NCBI RefSeq assembly: GCF_025562455.1
Contig: NZ_JAHPRO010000013.1
Span: forward strand, 39,103 to 103,102
Direction: 5' to 3'
Origin: Acinetobacter sp. WU_MDCI_Axc73
Lineage (GTDB): Bacteria; Pseudomonadota; Gammaproteobacteria; Pseudomonadales; Moraxellaceae
DNA length: 64,000 nt
Part shown: positions 7,901 to 18,922 of the stretch, piece after piece
How the letters are laid out: the number at the start of each line of letters is the position of its first letter
How positions within the stretch are numbered: position 1 is the first letter of the stretch
Position numbers and translations under genes: made by a program
Notes under the pieces: model-generated
Databases searched by the model: none
What the model saw: the letters and a program-made list of their open reading frames with translations, nothing else
What the model was told of the DNA's origin: nothing

Positions 7901-10612
7901 TTATTCTTCACTAATCTCATCATTTTGAGAAACAATTTCTTCAGCTTGAGATTCAGAAACTTCCCCTTCAATTACCTGAAGAATTTCATCATCTTCTTCA
8001 ACTGCTTCAATCGAAACCACACCCACCAGTGTTTCGTTATCGCTTAAACGAATCAGACGAACACCTTGTGCATTACGACCCGTCATTGCCACTTCAGCCG
8101 CACGAGTACGCACCAAAGTACCGCCATCTGAAATCAGCATCAGTTCCTTGCTTTCATCAATCGATACCGCACCGACCAATTCACCATTGCGTTCCGAAGT
8201 CTTGATCGCAATCACCCCTTTACCGCCACGTTTCTTGGTCGGGAAATCATTTACTGGCGTACGCTTACCATAACCATTAGCACTGGCACACAGCACTTCA
8301 CCTGTTTCTGGAACAACCACCAACGAGACAATGCGACTCACCACATTTGAATCTGAATCATCACTTTCGTCTGAATCATCATTTTCAAGATCAGTATCTT
8401 CAGTATCTACCACAGCAGCCAAAGCTACTCGCATTCCGCGAACACCTTTTGCTGTACGTCCCATAGCACGGACATCGGTTTCGGCAAAACGGATCGCCTT
8501 ACCTTCGTTGGAGAACAACATGATTTGCTGCTCACCATCTGTAATGGCAACACCAATAAGAGTATCTTCTTCATTGAGTTCAATCGCGCGTAAACCATTA
8601 GCACGAATATTGGCAAATTGCTCAAGTTCAACACGTTTAACTGTACCTGAAGCCGTTGCCATAAAGACATAGTGATTTTCGAGGAATTCAGTCAAAGGTA
8701 AAATTGCGGTAATGGTTTCACTGGCATCGAGTGGCAATAAATTCACCATCGGGCGACCTTTAGCGCCACGTGAAGCCTGTGGAACTTCAAACACTTTCAA
8801 GCGATAAACTTTACCGACATTGGTAAAGCACAAAACGGTTGCATGGTTAGATGCAACAATCAGATGCTGAATAATGTCATCATCTTTCATTGAGGTGGCA
8901 GATTTACCACGACCACCACGACGCTGCGCCTGATAATCAGACAAAGGTTGTGTTTTGGCATAACCCGTTTGAGAAACGGTCAACACCACTTGTTCTTCTG
9001 GGATTAAATCTTCGCGGCAGAAATCAATACGTGACTCAATAATCTCTGTACGACGAGCATCACCATATTGTTGCAATATTGCAGCAAGTTCTTCGCGGAT
9101 GACGCCCATTAGCAGATTAAAATCATTTAAAATTGCAGTCAGTTCAGCAATCTGACCCAAAATCTCGGTATATTCAGCATGTAACTTGTCTTGTTCAAGA
9201 CCCGTTAAACGATGCAGACGAAGCTCTAAAATTGCAGCGACTTGAGTTGGGGATAAACGATAAATATCACCAGATAAACCAAATGGACGATTTGGATCTT
9301 CACCTTCGATTTCATCAGGACGTACTGAAATTGCACCTGCCTTTTCAAGTAAAGCTGTTACACCGCCACCTGTCCATTCTCCTGCTTGTAAACGCTCACG
9401 CGCTTCAGCAGGGTTCGCAGAAGTTTTGATGGTTTCAATAATCTGATCTATATTGGCAAGAGCAACAGTGAGACCTTCTAAGATATGACCACGTTCACGC
9501 GCCTTACGCAATTCGAACATGGTGCGGCGAGTCACAACTTCCTGACGATGTCGAATAAAGGCCGCAATAATATCTTTTAAGTTCATCAATTTAGGCTGTC
9601 CATTATCCAGACATACCATGTTGATGCTAAATGAGTTTTCGAGTTGAGTATTTAAAAATAGATTATTGACGATAACTTCAGCATTTTCTCCACGCTTCAA
9701 ATCAATCGCAATCCGCATACCATCTTTATCAGACTCATCACGTAATTCAGAAATACCTTCTAATTTTTTCTCTTTGACTAACTCTGCAATACGTTCGATG
9801 ACACGTGCTTTGTTGACCTGATACGGAATTTCTGTAAAGACGATGGTAGTACGACCAGTTTTAGCATCTTCTTCAAAATGATATTTACCACGAATATGCA
9901 AACGCCCTTTACCCGTACGATACGCGTCTACAATACCTGATTTACCGTAAATAATGCCGCCTGTCGGAAAATCTGGTCCTGAGATATGTTCCATCAATCC
10001 TTCAATCGAAATATTCGGATTATCCGCATAAGCAAGGCAGGCATTGACGACTTCGGTCAAGTTGTGCGGTGCCATATTGGTCGCCATACCGACTGCAATA
10101 CCTGCTGAACCATTTATAAGTAAATTAGGTACGCGTGTAGGCAACACATCAGGAATACGATGGGTACCGTCATAATTATCCACCCAGTCTACCGTATCTT
10201 TTTCAAGATCAGCCAATAGTTCATGGGTTAGTTTCATCATGCGCACTTCGGTATAACGCATTGCCGCAGCGCTATCACCATCGACAGAACCGAAGTTACC
10301 TTGACCGTTGACGAGCATATAACGCAGACTAAAATGCTGCGCCATACGAACAATAGTATCGTAAACAGCAGTATCACCATGAGGGTGATATTTACCGATC
10401 ACATCACCGACAATACGCGCAGATTTCAAATAGGCTTTATTATAATCGTTGCCTAACTCATGCATTGCATAAAGTACACGACGATGAACTGGTTTCAGAC
10501 CGTCTCTCACATCAGGTAATGCACGTGAAACAATTACACTCATTGCATAATCGAGATATGAGTTTTTTAACTCATCTTCAATGGCAATCGGTCGGATTTC
10601 CGATACGCTCAT
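7901..10612 (-). CDS. gyrA: DNA gyrase subunit A
   Basis: This 903-residue protein is the breakage-reunion subunit of DNA gyrase. It shows the N-terminal [35 protein letters not shown] region, the quinolone-resistance region [17 protein letters not shown], the active-site tyrosine in [10 protein letters not shown], and a C-terminal beta-pinwheel with the GyrA box QRRGGRGK, needed for wrapping DNA. The C-terminus ends in an acidic tail. AAGGAG lies just upstream of the ATG. Position 81 (E. coli 83) is Thr rather than the Ser expected in most Acinetobacter. An insert of Asp/Ser/Glu residues (about 755-772) lies in the C-terminal domain. The gene is monocistronic, with a terminator shared with the upstream convergent gene. 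Confidence 0.98.
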   Translation of the reverse strand: MSVSEIRPIAIEDELKNSYLDYAMSVIVSRALPDVRDGLKPVHRRVLYAMHELGNDYNKAYLKSARIVGDVIGKYHPHGDTAVYDTIVRMAQHFSLRYMLVNGQGNFGSVDGDSAAAMRYTEVRMMKLTHELLADLEKDTVDWVDNYDGTHRIPDVLPTRVPNLLINGSAGIAVGMATNMAPHNLTEVVNACLAYADNPNISIEGLMEHISGPDFPTGGIIYGKSGIVDAYRTGKGRLHIRGKYHFEEDAKTGRTTIVFTEIPYQVNKARVIERIAELVKEKKLEGISELRDESDKDGMRIAIDLKRGENAEVIVNNLFLNTQLENSFSINMVCLDNGQPKLMNLKDIIAAFIRHRQEVVTRRTMFELRKARERGHILEGLTVALANIDQIIETIKTSANPAEARERLQAGEWTGGGVTALLEKAGAISVRPDEIEGEDPNRPFGLSGDIYRLSPTQVAAILELRLHRLTGLEQDKLHAEYTEILGQIAELTAILNDFNLLMGVIREELAAILQQYGDARRTEIIESRIDFCREDLIPEEQVVLTVSQTGYAKTQPLSDYQAQRRGGRGKSATSMKDDDIIQHLIVASNHATVLCFTNVGKVYRLKVFEVPQASRGAKGRPMVNLLPLDASETITAILPLTEFLENHYVFMATASGTVKRVELEQFANIRANGLRAIELNEEDTLIGVAITDGEQQIMLFSNEGKAIRFAETDVRAMGRTAKGVRGMRVALAAVVDTEDTDLENDDSDESDDSDSNVVSRIVSLVVVPETGEVLCASANGYGKRTPVNDFPTKKRGGKGVIAIKTSERNGELVGAVSIDESKELMLISDGGTLVRTRAAEVAMTGRNAQGVRLIRLSDNETLVGVVSIEAVEEDDEILQVIEGEVSESQAEEIVSQNDEISEE

Positions 10613-10930
10613 GCATACTCCTTTCTATGCAGCAAAGCAAAAGCCAGCCACAATTTATGTATTAATCTCGCAAAACTTAGTTCAAAAAGCTGAACTAAAA
10701 GTAAAAAACATAGCTAGTAAGTATAGCATAAATCATGTGGAGATTGTGATGGATTAATACAGCTTACCCATTAATATTTGAATCAATTTATGCTGAAAAA
10801 ACAGACAGTTCCAAACTGTCATAAGGAATTGAATAAATCAAATACTTAGCGCACATTGTTTTAGAAAGTTTGAGATATATTTAGCAGTCAAAGACCAGAA
10901 AAACCACATTATTTTTATCATTCTCAATAA
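10613..10930. other. Intergenic region upstream of gyrA
   Basis: About 320 bases lie between the gyrA start and the etfA terminator. They should contain the gyrA promoter on the minus strand. A short dyad, GACAGTT-cca-AACTGTC, lies near 10803-10819. No gene or RNA could be supported. Confidence 0.4.
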
Positions 10931-10968
10931 AAAACGCTCTTGAGCAATAGATCGCGCAAGAGCGTTTT
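10931..10968 (-). terminator. Terminator of the etfB-etfA operon
   Basis: A 12-bp stem (AAAACGCTCTTG at 10931-10942 with 10957-10968) is followed on the minus strand by a T-rich tract. It lies 22 bases beyond the etfA stop. Confidence 0.88.
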
Positions 10969-10990
10969 ATAAACTTAACTCAATAATGAA

Positions 10991-11929
10991 TTAGAGTTTA
11001 GAAACCAACTCAGGAACAACAGTGTTCAAATCACCGACCAACCAGTAGTCAGCAACGCTGTTGATTGGTGCTTCTTCGTCTTTGTTGATCGCAACGATCA
11101 CTTTAGAATCTTTCATACCTGCCAAGTGCTGAATCGCACCAGAGATACCGATTGCCATATAAAGATCTGGCGCAACGATTTTACCAGTTTGACCTACCTG
11201 AAAGTCATTTGGTACGAAACCAGCATCAACCGCAGCACGTGACGCACCTTGTGCAGCACCAAGTTTATCAGCTAATGGATCAAGTACTTTGTGATAGTTC
11301 TCACCAGAACCAACACCACGACCACCAGAAACTACGATACGTGCAGCAGTTAATTCTGGACGATCAAGTTTTACAATTTCTTCATTCACGAAAGAAGAAA
11401 CACCAGCATCAGCAACTTCACCCACAGTTTCAACCGCAGCAGAACCACCTTCAGCAGCAACTGGATCAAATGCTGTACCGCGTACAGTACCAATGATCAC
11501 AGCTTCATCAGATTGAACAGTTGCAATCGCATTTCCTGCGTAGATTGGACGCTTGAATGTGTTTGCAGATTCAACAGAAATAATATCTGTGATCATGCTG
11601 ACATCAAGCAATGCCGCAACGCGTGGTAAAATGTTTTTTCCTGTTGTAGTTGAAGCGGCTAAAACGTATTTATAGCCACCCTCTTTCACAACATCAGCAA
11701 TAAGTTTTGCAACATTTTCAGCCAATTGGTTTGCATAAAGTGCATTGTCTGCGAGTAATACTTTGCTGACACCAGCAACTTTAGCCGCAGCATCCGCTAC
11801 AACTTGAGCGCCTGAACCAGCAACCAATACAGCAATATCACCACCGATTTTTTGAGCTGCTGCAACAACGTTTAAGGTCGCACCGTTAAGTGCTTGGTTG
11901 TTGTGTTCAGCGATTACTAAAATACTCAT
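10991..11929 (-). CDS. etfA: Electron transfer flavoprotein alpha subunit
   Basis: This 312-residue protein is the FAD-binding subunit of the soluble electron transfer flavoprotein. ETF takes electrons from acyl-CoA and related dehydrogenases and passes them to ETF:ubiquinone oxidoreductase. The C-terminal FAD domain is clear: SGGRGVGSGENYHKV, then GASRAAVDAGFVPND, VGQTGKIVAPDLY, IGISGAIQHLAGM and AINKDEEAPIN. The N-terminal half is the usual alpha/beta domain opening MSILVIAEHNN. It follows etfB with a 17-base gap, so both are one transcript. Acyl-CoA dehydrogenases such as the HcaD-like enzyme in this window are plausible electron donors. Confidence 0.97.
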   Translation of the reverse strand: MSILVIAEHNNQALNGATLNVVAAAQKIGGDIAVLVAGSGAQVVADAAAKVAGVSKVLLADNALYANQLAENVAKLIADVVKEGGYKYVLAASTTTGKNILPRVAALLDVSMITDIISVESANTFKRPIYAGNAIATVQSDEAVIIGTVRGTAFDPVAAEGGSAAVETVGEVADAGVSSFVNEEIVKLDRPELTAARIVVSGGRGVGSGENYHKVLDPLADKLGAAQGASRAAVDAGFVPNDFQVGQTGKIVAPDLYMAIGISGAIQHLAGMKDSKVIVAINKDEEAPINSVADYWLVGDLNTVVPELVSKL

Positions 11930-11946
11930 GATTTTATCCTTCTGTA

Positions 11947-12696
11947 TTAGATCACTTTCGCTTCATTTTTTAATTTTTCAACAAGTTCGTCTACAGACTT
12001 CACTTGTACGCCAGCTTTACGCTCAGCAGGTGGCTCAACTTTAACAGTTTTAAGTTTAGTTCCCGTTGCTACGCCATAATCAGCAGGTGATTTGGTATCG
12101 AGTGGCTTTTTACGCGCTTTCATAATGTTTGGAAGTGCCGCATAACGTGGCTCGTTCAAACGTAAGTCAGTGGTAATGATTGCAGGAAGTGTCAGCTCAA
12201 CAGTTTGTAAACCACCGTCAATTTCACGAGTCACTTGAACTTTTCCGCCATCAACTTTTACTTCTGAAGCAAAAGTACCTTGACCAGCGCCAAGCAAAGC
12301 AGCCAACATTTGACCCACTTGGTTTGAGTCATCATCAATGGCTTGTTTACCCAGAAGAATAAGTTCTGGTTTCTCTTGGTCTACAACACCTTTAAGAATT
12401 TTGGCAACTTCTAAAGCGCCAATTTCATCCGTTGTTTCAACCAAAATACCGCGATCCGCACCAAGCGCCATTGCAGAACGAATTTGTTCTTGCGCTTCTT
12501 TAGGTCCAACAGAAACCACAACGATTTCAGATACTGTTCCTTTTTCTTTTAGGCGAACCGCTTCTTCCACTGCGATTTCACAGAATGGGTTAATTGACAT
12601 TTTAACGTTAGTAAGGTCAACCCCACTATTGTCCGGCTTAACGCGAACTTTAACGTTGGCATCAACCACACGTTTTACAGCAACAAGAGCCTTCAT
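11947..12696 (-). CDS. etfB: Electron transfer flavoprotein beta subunit
   Basis: This 249-residue partner of EtfA binds AMP and contacts the dehydrogenases. It opens [19 protein letters not shown] and contains the conserved [19 protein letters not shown] segment, the AMP-site region [18 protein letters not shown] and a C-terminal [15 protein letters not shown] segment; all match EtfB. Length is normal for the family. It is the first gene of a two-gene operon, with about 430 bases upstream where the promoter must lie. Confidence 0.97.
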   Translation of the reverse strand: MKALVAVKRVVDANVKVRVKPDNSGVDLTNVKMSINPFCEIAVEEAVRLKEKGTVSEIVVVSVGPKEAQEQIRSAMALGADRGILVETTDEIGALEVAKILKGVVDQEKPELILLGKQAIDDDSNQVGQMLAALLGAGQGTFASEVKVDGGKVQVTREIDGGLQTVELTLPAIITTDLRLNEPRYAALPNIMKARKKPLDTKSPADYGVATGTKLKTVKVEPPAERKAGVQVKSVDELVEKLKNEAKVI

Positions 12697-13122
12697 GTAA
12701 TCCTCGGCTGTTTCAGCAAGTAAATGTTGAGAAGAGTTATATTAACGCTTCATATTGAATTTTTTAGGTGCTTTATCTTGCAATGTGTTTGGCATTTCGG
12801 TCAAGTCACAATTACACCAACCATGCGAAAAAATAATAAAAAGGCTGAAATGGTGAGTTCATTGTTTTTTTCATTGATTGATTCCCTATGAAATTGAAGC
12901 AGTTTTTTTGACTTATTAGTATTTGATTTATAATATTTTTATTTTGATTTATGTCATCAATCTGACTGATACGCGACTTTTTTTGCATAGCTTTTATACA
13001 AAATTGCAAATTTATTCAATACTGACTCTTCAGATCAAAAATGTCAGTCCATTATTTTTTAGGAACTTAAACCGATAGAAATGTAACAATAAAACATCAT
13101 AAATCGGATTAAAGCAGAATTA
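12697..13122. other. Intergenic region between etfB and xerC
   Basis: This 426-base AT-rich stretch lies upstream of etfB and downstream of xerC, both on the minus strand. It should hold the etfB promoter. A 65-codon open frame occurs on the minus strand but has biased, unconserved-looking composition and no good ribosome site, so it is not called. No structured RNA was recognised. Confidence 0.4.
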
Positions 13123-14031
13123 TTACGCTCTCGGATGGGCTTTATCATAAGTTTGTGCTAAATGATCAAAATCAATATGCGTATAAATTTGAGTCGTACT
13201 CAAATTGGTATGCCCTAACATTTCCTGTACAGATCGTAAATCACCACTAGCACTCAACATATGACTGGCAAAACAATGCCTTAATAAATGCGGATGCAAA
13301 TCTACATTAACCCCTGCTCGTTGCGCCTGAATTTTTACTCTGGATTCAATTTGACGTGGCGTAAGTGCGCCGCCATTTTGTGAAACAAAAACTGGACTCA
13401 CTGGTAATACTTTACCTTTCCAAATCGTATAAATTTTTAACCACTCGATTAAGCTGTGTTTGGCTTTACTGCCAAATGGAATCACTCGTGTTTTATTGCC
13501 TTTACCTGTTACGCGTAAAAGCTGTCGTTTAAAATCAAGATCATTCATTTTCAAACTTTGCAATTCAGCCAAACGTAAACCACTGGAGTACAACAATTCA
13601 AGCATGGCTTTATCGCGAATCCAAAGCTGTTGATCCTTGATTTTTTCAGGTGCAGGTTGATCCAATATTTGATTGACCGTTTCAATATCAATCATGCCCG
13701 GTAAGGGACGTGCTTTACGTTTAAGCTTAAAATCCTCAATAGGATTCATATTCAGGAATTGGCTTTGCTGCGCCCATTTCATAAATTGTCGAATTGCGGA
13801 CAATAAACGTTGAATACTGCTACTACTCAATTGCGAAGATTCAACCTTATAAGTCAAATATTCACGTAAATCCGAGGCTTCAACTTCACTCAACTCAAGC
13901 TTTCTATCTTCACAAAATTTAAAAAAATCAGTTAAATCACGTTTATAAGCGTGAATGGTGTGCTCAGACTGATTTTGAATGGTGCGCTCTTTGAGCCACA
14001 TTTCGAGGAGTTGATGATTATTGATCGTCAC
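13123..14031 (-). CDS. xerC: Tyrosine recombinase XerC
   Basis: This 302-residue site-specific recombinase works with XerD at the dif site to resolve chromosome dimers. An N-terminal SAM-like core-binding domain (about 1-90) is followed by the catalytic domain. The six expected catalytic residues are visible: Arg153 (SSGLRLAEL), Lys177 (TGKGNK), His248 and Arg251 (HLLRHCFA), His274 (LGHTNLS) and Tyr283 (QIYTHID). The length is right for XerC/XerD. XerC rather than XerD is chosen because the gene lies downstream of lptM-lysA-dapF, the standard xerC neighbourhood in gammaproteobacteria. Upstream by 15 bases is a small hydrolase gene, which is probably cotranscribed. Confidence 0.94.
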   Translation of the reverse strand: MTINNHQLLEMWLKERTIQNQSEHTIHAYKRDLTDFFKFCEDRKLELSEVEASDLREYLTYKVESSQLSSSSIQRLLSAIRQFMKWAQQSQFLNMNPIEDFKLKRKARPLPGMIDIETVNQILDQPAPEKIKDQQLWIRDKAMLELLYSSGLRLAELQSLKMNDLDFKRQLLRVTGKGNKTRVIPFGSKAKHSLIEWLKIYTIWKGKVLPVSPVFVSQNGGALTPRQIESRVKIQAQRAGVNVDLHPHLLRHCFASHMLSASGDLRSVQEMLGHTNLSTTQIYTHIDFDHLAQTYDKAHPRA

Positions 14032-14046
14032 ATCATTGCCCCTGAT

Positions 14047-14667
14047 TTAATTGCGAATGTTCATATCGATCTGATCTAAATATAACACAATTTCTTTGGC
14101 AACTTGTTCGGCATAGCAATAAGCTAGATCATGCTCTCCACCTCGAATGATCTTGAGCTTTGCATCCCGAAAACGATCATTCAAATATTGCCCGACAGCA
14201 ACAGGACTCACCTGATCCTGATCACCCCAGATCAGTAAAATTTTCTGCTGAATCTGAACAAGTTGAGGCTCATAATTTATTTTGGCTGTCATAAACCAGT
14301 CAGGATAATTTAAAAATGCTTTGGCATAACTTTGTCGCCAATCTGCTACATCAAATTGACTCAGATCAATACCACCTGATGTTGCAATCAAAACCAAACC
14401 CTGTATCAATTTAGGCTTTTGTAAAGCCGCTGCGACTGCAAAAATACCGCCCATAGATTGAGCAACCAATATACAAGGGCGCTCAATTTTATCCAGTACA
14501 TAATGCTGCAATTGTTCAAAGTTATGGATATGAGGATGAGCAGGTTCATTGGCAAAAGCCGGATAAGCAATGATTTGTGTCGTCATTTCTTCGGGTAAAT
14601 TTTTAATGAGAGGACACCAAAATTCGGTACTACCTGATGCACCAGGAAGAAAAATTAGATGTGGCAT
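14047..14667 (-). CDS. Small alpha/beta hydrolase
   Basis: This 206-residue cytoplasmic protein has an alpha/beta-hydrolase layout: LIFLPGASGSTEFW near the N-terminus, a nucleophile elbow AQSMGG (Ser about residue 70), an acid in WGDQDQVSP and a histidine in RGGEHDLAY. AQSMGG departs slightly from the usual GxSxG because Ala replaces the first Gly. It ends 15 bases before xerC and starts after the dapF terminator, so it probably forms a unit with xerC. The substrate is unknown. Confidence 0.78.
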   Translation of the reverse strand: MPHLIFLPGASGSTEFWCPLIKNLPEEMTTQIIAYPAFANEPAHPHIHNFEQLQHYVLDKIERPCILVAQSMGGIFAVAAALQKPKLIQGLVLIATSGGIDLSQFDVADWRQSYAKAFLNYPDWFMTAKINYEPQLVQIQQKILLIWGDQDQVSPVAVGQYLNDRFRDAKLKIIRGGEHDLAYCYAEQVAKEIVLYLDQIDMNIRN

Positions 14668-14718
14668 GGCTCATTCACAATATAAGTATGCATTTGAGTT
14701 TAGCTGAAAGCATAAACA

Positions 14719-14747
14719 AAAAGCACGACTTTCAAAATCATGCTTTT
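14719..14747 (-). terminator. Terminator after dapF
   Basis: A hairpin built on AAAAGCA and TGCTTTT with G-U pairs in the middle lies between dapF and the hydrolase gene. On the minus strand it is followed by a T-rich tract (14711-14721 region). It separates lptM-lysA-dapF from hydrolase-xerC. Confidence 0.65.
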
Positions 14748-14774
14748 CATTATCAATGATTTGATCGACTTGGA

Positions 14775-15620
14775 TTAACTTTGAAAATAACGTAAATCTA
14801 AACGACCTTCATATACTGTAGACGTCGGTCCAGTCATCCAAACGACTTCACCTTCACGCCATGCAATTTGTAACTTACCGCCTGCGAGTTCAACCTCAAC
14901 TTCATTGGCGAGTAAACCACGGCGCATACCACTCACTGCTGCGGCACATGCTCCTGTTCCACATGCTAAAGTTTCACCCACGCCTCGCTCAAAAACCCGT
15001 AGACGTACATGTTTCTCATCAAGGATTTGCATAAAACCTGCGTTGACACGTTGTGGGAAACGGACATGTGATTCAACTTGTGGCCCAATGGTTGCGACAT
15101 CCGCAGTTAATACATCTGGCACAATCGTAACCGCATGTGGATTACCCATATTGACCACATCAATTTTTAAACTTTGGTCATTGGCAAGCTCAAGATGATA
15201 AAGCGCCTCATGCTCATCTGTCACAAATGGAATTTCTTTCGGAGAAAATTTTGGAAAGCCCATATTAACTCGAACTAAACCATTTGATCCTAATTCAGGT
15301 TCAACGATGCCTGCTTTGGTTTGTACCTTGATTTTGGTTTTATTGGTCAGTTGGCGATCATGTACAAAGCGAACAAAACAACGAACACCATTGCCACATT
15401 GCTCAACTTCAGAGCCATCTGCGTTGAAAATACGATATTTAAAATCTGCATTAGGGAAATCTGGCGGTTCAACAATCAGAAGCTGATCAAAACCAATACC
15501 AAAGTGACGATCAGCCATCCGCTGAATCGTTGTGGTATCCAGATACGCACGTTGGCTGATTAAATCAACCACAACGAAGTCATTACCCAAGCCATGCATT
15601 TTTGTAAATTCAAGCAACAT
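14775..15620 (-). CDS. dapF: Diaminopimelate epimerase
   Basis: This 281-residue enzyme converts LL-diaminopimelate to the meso form, the direct precursor of lysine and of peptidoglycan. It opens with the family signature [15 protein letters not shown]. The two catalytic cysteines are visible: Cys75 in [12 protein letters not shown] and Cys220 in [14 protein letters not shown]. It starts 5 bases after the lysA stop, so dapF and lysA, which act on consecutive steps, are translationally close and surely cotranscribed. Confidence 0.97.
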   Translation of the reverse strand: MLLEFTKMHGLGNDFVVVDLISQRAYLDTTTIQRMADRHFGIGFDQLLIVEPPDFPNADFKYRIFNADGSEVEQCGNGVRCFVRFVHDRQLTNKTKIKVQTKAGIVEPELGSNGLVRVNMGFPKFSPKEIPFVTDEHEALYHLELANDQSLKIDVVNMGNPHAVTIVPDVLTADVATIGPQVESHVRFPQRVNAGFMQILDEKHVRLRVFERGVGETLACGTGACAAAVSGMRRGLLANEVEVELAGGKLQIAWREGEVVWMTGPTSTVYEGRLDLRYFQS

Positions 15621-15625
15621 GATTT

Positions 15626-16876
15626 TTACTCCTCAGGCAATAAACGTTCTTTATCCCACAATGATTCAATCGTTTCACGCTCACGAATCAAATGCGCTTG
15701 ATCTACATTTACCATGACTTCAGCAGCACGACCACGACTATTATAGTTTGAACTCATCACAAAACCATAAGCGCCAGCACCCAGTAGAGCCAAGACATCG
15801 TTTTCTTTTAATGCCAAAGAACGATCTTTGCCTAGAAAGTCTCCAGTTTCACAAATCGCACCGACCACATCCCATACTTTTTCTTCAACATCTGTATTAG
15901 CATCCACCGACTGAATATCCATCCAAGCTTCATATAGGGATGGACGAATCATATCATTCATCGCAGCATCAATAATCGCAAAATTACGATGATTAGTCGG
16001 TTTAAGCAAATCGACTTTGGTCAGCAATACACCTGCATTGGCACTTATACTACGCCCTGGCTCCATGTACACTTTTAAGCCTAATTTTTGCAACGCAGGT
16101 TTCAATGCATTGGCATATTCTTCAACGCTTGGCGGTGTTTCATCTTTATAACAAACGCCTAAACCACCACCAATATCAATATGTTTGAGCTCGATCCCAA
16201 GCTTTTTCAACTCAGCAATCATCACCATGACGCGGTCCAAAGCATCGACAAAAGGCTTGGTTTCAGTCAGTTGTGAACCAATATGGCAATCAATTCCGAC
16301 AACTTCCAAATGGGATAAAGATGCTGCATATTGATAGGTTTCATAAACCGTATCACTTGGAATACCAAACTTATTTTCTTTCAAACCTGTCGAAATATAA
16401 GGGTGGGTTTTAGCGTCGACATCTGGATTAACCCGTAACGAAATCGGCGCTTTTTTGCCAAGTTTTGCTGCGACTTTTTGAATACGATCCAATTCGGCAT
16501 ACGACTCAACATTGAAACAGGCAATCCCGACTTGCAGTGCTTTTTCAATATCTGCTTCTGACTTACCTAAACCCGAAAATACAATTTTGTCAGGATCGCC
16601 ACCTGCCGCCAACACGCGCGCAAGCTCACCCCCAGTCACAATATCAAAACCAGCCCCTAGCTTGGCTAATACATTCAATACCGCAAGGTTTGAGTTTGAC
16701 TTCACCGCAAAGCAAATTTGATGGTCGATAAAATCGAAAGCACGATCCATATCCAGATAATGTTTTTCAAAAGCTGCTTTTGAATAAACATATAACGGTG
16801 TACCAAACTGTTCAGCAAGCTGAAGCAGTGAACATTGCTCAGCATGCAATATCCCTTGAATGCGGGAGAAACTCAT
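15626..16876 (-). CDS. lysA: Diaminopimelate decarboxylase
   Basis: This 416-residue PLP enzyme removes CO2 from meso-diaminopimelate to give L-lysine, the last step of the pathway. The PLP-binding lysine is Lys59 in [10 protein letters not shown]. The barrel carries IDIGGGLGV and [12 protein letters not shown] (phosphate binding), and the C-terminal domain supplies the active-site Cys in [11 protein letters not shown]. It lies between lptM (24 bases upstream) and dapF (5 bases downstream) in the typical lptM-lysA-dapF order. Confidence 0.97.
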   Translation of the reverse strand: MSFSRIQGILHAEQCSLLQLAEQFGTPLYVYSKAAFEKHYLDMDRAFDFIDHQICFAVKSNSNLAVLNVLAKLGAGFDIVTGGELARVLAAGGDPDKIVFSGLGKSEADIEKALQVGIACFNVESYAELDRIQKVAAKLGKKAPISLRVNPDVDAKTHPYISTGLKENKFGIPSDTVYETYQYAASLSHLEVVGIDCHIGSQLTETKPFVDALDRVMVMIAELKKLGIELKHIDIGGGLGVCYKDETPPSVEEYANALKPALQKLGLKVYMEPGRSISANAGVLLTKVDLLKPTNHRNFAIIDAAMNDMIRPSLYEAWMDIQSVDANTDVEEKVWDVVGAICETGDFLGKDRSLALKENDVLALLGAGAYGFVMSSNYNSRGRAAEVMVNVDQAHLIRERETIESLWDKERLLPEE

Positions 16877-16900
16877 GAATGTATCCTTATCTTTGAGACG

Positions 16901-17119
16901 TTAAGGGGATGGTGTAGGTTCTGAAGCTGAGGATTTGTCTTTTTCCACAGTCGCATTTTTCTGAGCCTGTTGCTCAGCATCTTTAGATGAATATAGTAAA
17001 TATTTGGCACGTTTGTCATAATTTGGATCAGAAGGTAAGTGTAATGCACCTGACTGACCACATGCCGTGAGCGCAGCACCGCTCAGTAATATACTGATAG
17101 AGCAAATGACTTTAAGCAT
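16901..17119 (-). CDS. lptM: Small lipoprotein, LptM-like
   Basis: This 72-residue protein has a lipoprotein signal peptide with the lipobox LTAC, so Cys19 should be lipidated. After it comes GQSGALHLP, closely matching the LptM/YifL motif G-x-x-G-x-L-x-x-P. E. coli LptM binds the LptD translocon and helps its disulfide maturation; this is known for the family and not seen here. The tail is Pro/Ser-rich with no other domain. The position just upstream of lysA-dapF is the conserved LptM location, which supports the call despite the short length. Confidence 0.85.
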   Translation of the reverse strand: MLKVICSISILLSGAALTACGQSGALHLPSDPNYDKRAKYLLYSSKDAEQQAQKNATVEKDKSSASEPTPSP

Positions 17120-17192
17120 CTGAACACCGAACTTTTACAATTCAGAGCAGTATAACGTGATCATCTCAGCAGCTAAAGTCTAAACATAAAAA

Positions 17193-17214
17193 AACGCCAG
17201 TTTATACTGGCGTT
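17193..17214 (-). terminator. Terminator after cycA
   Basis: A 9-bp perfect stem, AACGCCAGT and ACTGGCGTT with a TTAT loop, is followed on the minus strand by a run of eight T. It lies 19 bases beyond the cycA stop. Confidence 0.9.
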
Positions 17215-17232
17215 CTCTGAATTTCTTCAGAC

Positions 17233-18645
17233 CTATTTCTTTTTAGCAAAGAAATAACCTATAGCAAGAATAATAAACCAGATTGGACTGACTTTTAATG
17301 ATTCAAGTGTGGTTTCATCCAAAGCAAGGAAATAAATTGTTGCAAGGAAGAATAAGATCACCACCCAACAAGTAAACACACCACCAGGTAATTTAAAGAT
17401 CGATTGCTCATGTAGTTCAGGTCTATTTTTGCGGTAGTTAATATAACTCCACATAATAATAATCCACACACAGATGAACAAAATCGTAGACAACGTGGTC
17501 GCTAATGTAAACGCGGTGACTTCATCATTTGTGCCTGTTTGTACTTTATAAATGTACTGGACGAAGGCACCAATAAAAATACAAATAGAAGAGAATATTA
17601 ACGCTTTTGCTGGAACTGCTGACTTAGATAACATCGCAAATAGTTTCGGTGCTTTTTGATCTGTTGAAAGACCAAATAACATCCGGCTAGTCGAAAACAC
17701 ACCACTATTCATGGATGACATCACAGAAGACAGTACCACCAGATTCATAATAATCGCAGCAGAGGCAATCCCTGCTTGTGAGAAAATATTCACGAATGGA
17801 CTAACTTTAGGATTGATTTGATCCCACGGTGTCACACACATCACGACAAATAATGCCAATACATAGAAAATAATAATACGAATTGGAATCGAATTAATCG
17901 CTTTTGGTAGATTACGTTTTGGATCCTGTGTCTCCGCAGCCGTCGTCCCGACAAGCTCTACCCCCACGAAGGCAAAAATGGCAATCTGGAAACCTGCTAA
18001 AAAGCCATCTAGTCCTTTTGGAAAAAAGCCACCATGAGTCCAAAGATTACTCACACTTGCAGTTGTACCCGTAGAATTGGTAAAGCCTGTAAAAATCATC
18101 CATAAACCGACAGCAATTAATACAATAATGGCTGTGATTTTTACCATGGCAAACCAAAACTCCATTTCGCCGAACAATTTTACTGTAACCAGATTTAACC
18201 CAAGTACAAATAAAATCGCAACAGTACTAATCAGCAATCCACCTAATGCTGTAAAAGATTCACCGCCATTGAAGAATTCCAGATAATAAATAATGGCTGA
18301 TAAATCCGCGATCCCGATCGTGACCCAACACAGCCAATACGTCCAACCTACAAAATAACCCGCCCATGGACCGATTAAATCAGTCGATAAATCAATAAAC
18401 GATTTATATTTAAGGTTGGATAGCAGTAATTCGCCCAGTGCACGCATGACGAAAAACACCATGATGCCGATTAAACCATAAATAAAGAGAATAGAAGGAC
18501 CAGCCAAACTAATGGTTTTACCTGACCCCATGAATAACCCTGTACCAATCGCCCCACCAATTGCAATTAATTGAAGATGACGGTTGGATAAGCTACGTGA
18601 GAGTTCACCTTCTCCAGAATGTGAACCAAAATTTTCATTTGACAT
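17233..18645 (-). CDS. cycA: Amino acid permease, CycA-like (D-Ala/D-Ser/Gly:H+ symporter)
   Basis: This roughly 470-residue inner-membrane protein belongs to the amino acid-polyamine-organocation superfamily, with about 12 hydrophobic segments. The N-terminus SNRHLQLIAIGGAIGTGLF and later segments (FVGVELVGTTAAETQDP, INSIPIRIIIFYV, NSGVFSTSRMLFGL) closely follow E. coli CycA, which imports D-alanine, D-serine and glycine. The ATG at 18645 (MSNENF) is preferred over a TTG six codons upstream, since no ribosome site precedes the TTG. The gene is divergent from radA across about 280 bases. The substrate range should be taken as that of the family; a close paralogue with another preference is possible. 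Confidence 0.85.
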   Translation of the reverse strand: MSNENFGSHSGEGELSRSLSNRHLQLIAIGGAIGTGLFMGSGKTISLAGPSILFIYGLIGIMVFFVMRALGELLLSNLKYKSFIDLSTDLIGPWAGYFVGWTYWLCWVTIGIADLSAIIYYLEFFNGGESFTALGGLLISTVAILFVLGLNLVTVKLFGEMEFWFAMVKITAIIVLIAVGLWMIFTGFTNSTGTTASVSNLWTHGGFFPKGLDGFLAGFQIAIFAFVGVELVGTTAAETQDPKRNLPKAINSIPIRIIIFYVLALFVVMCVTPWDQINPKVSPFVNIFSQAGIASAAIIMNLVVLSSVMSSMNSGVFSTSRMLFGLSTDQKAPKLFAMLSKSAVPAKALIFSSICIFIGAFVQYIYKVQTGTNDEVTAFTLATTLSTILFICVWIIIMWSYINYRKNRPELHEQSIFKLPGGVFTCWVVILFFLATIYFLALDETTLESLKVSPIWFIILAIGYFFAKKK

Positions 18646-18922
18646 TGTTTTTTTAACTCTCAAATTTTGTTTTTTAAAATAAGCCTAAAACCATTAAAAC
18701 AAAAAAGTTTTTTAACTTATTGTTTTATTTTTTTGATAAATAACGCCTATAAGATGTTTTTTTAGACATACTTACTCCATTTTTAAGCTGTAATTGAACT
18801 TATCCCTGAGATTGCAGTTTACGTGCCAAAGTATTTTTTGGCGATATTTTCCTGCAAAATTTGTGTTTAAAGTTCCCAATTGTTACATTTCACTGATTTA
18901 TTAATTCCAAGATGCACTGAAT

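Noticed and set aside
8331..8672. Long plus-strand open frame opposite gyrA
   Set aside because: It is antisense to a clear gyrA region, lacks recognisable motifs and follows the codon pattern of the real gene. Treated as a shadow.
12812..13009. 65-codon minus-strand open frame between etfB and xerC
   Set aside because: No ribosome site, low-complexity composition and no recognised family.
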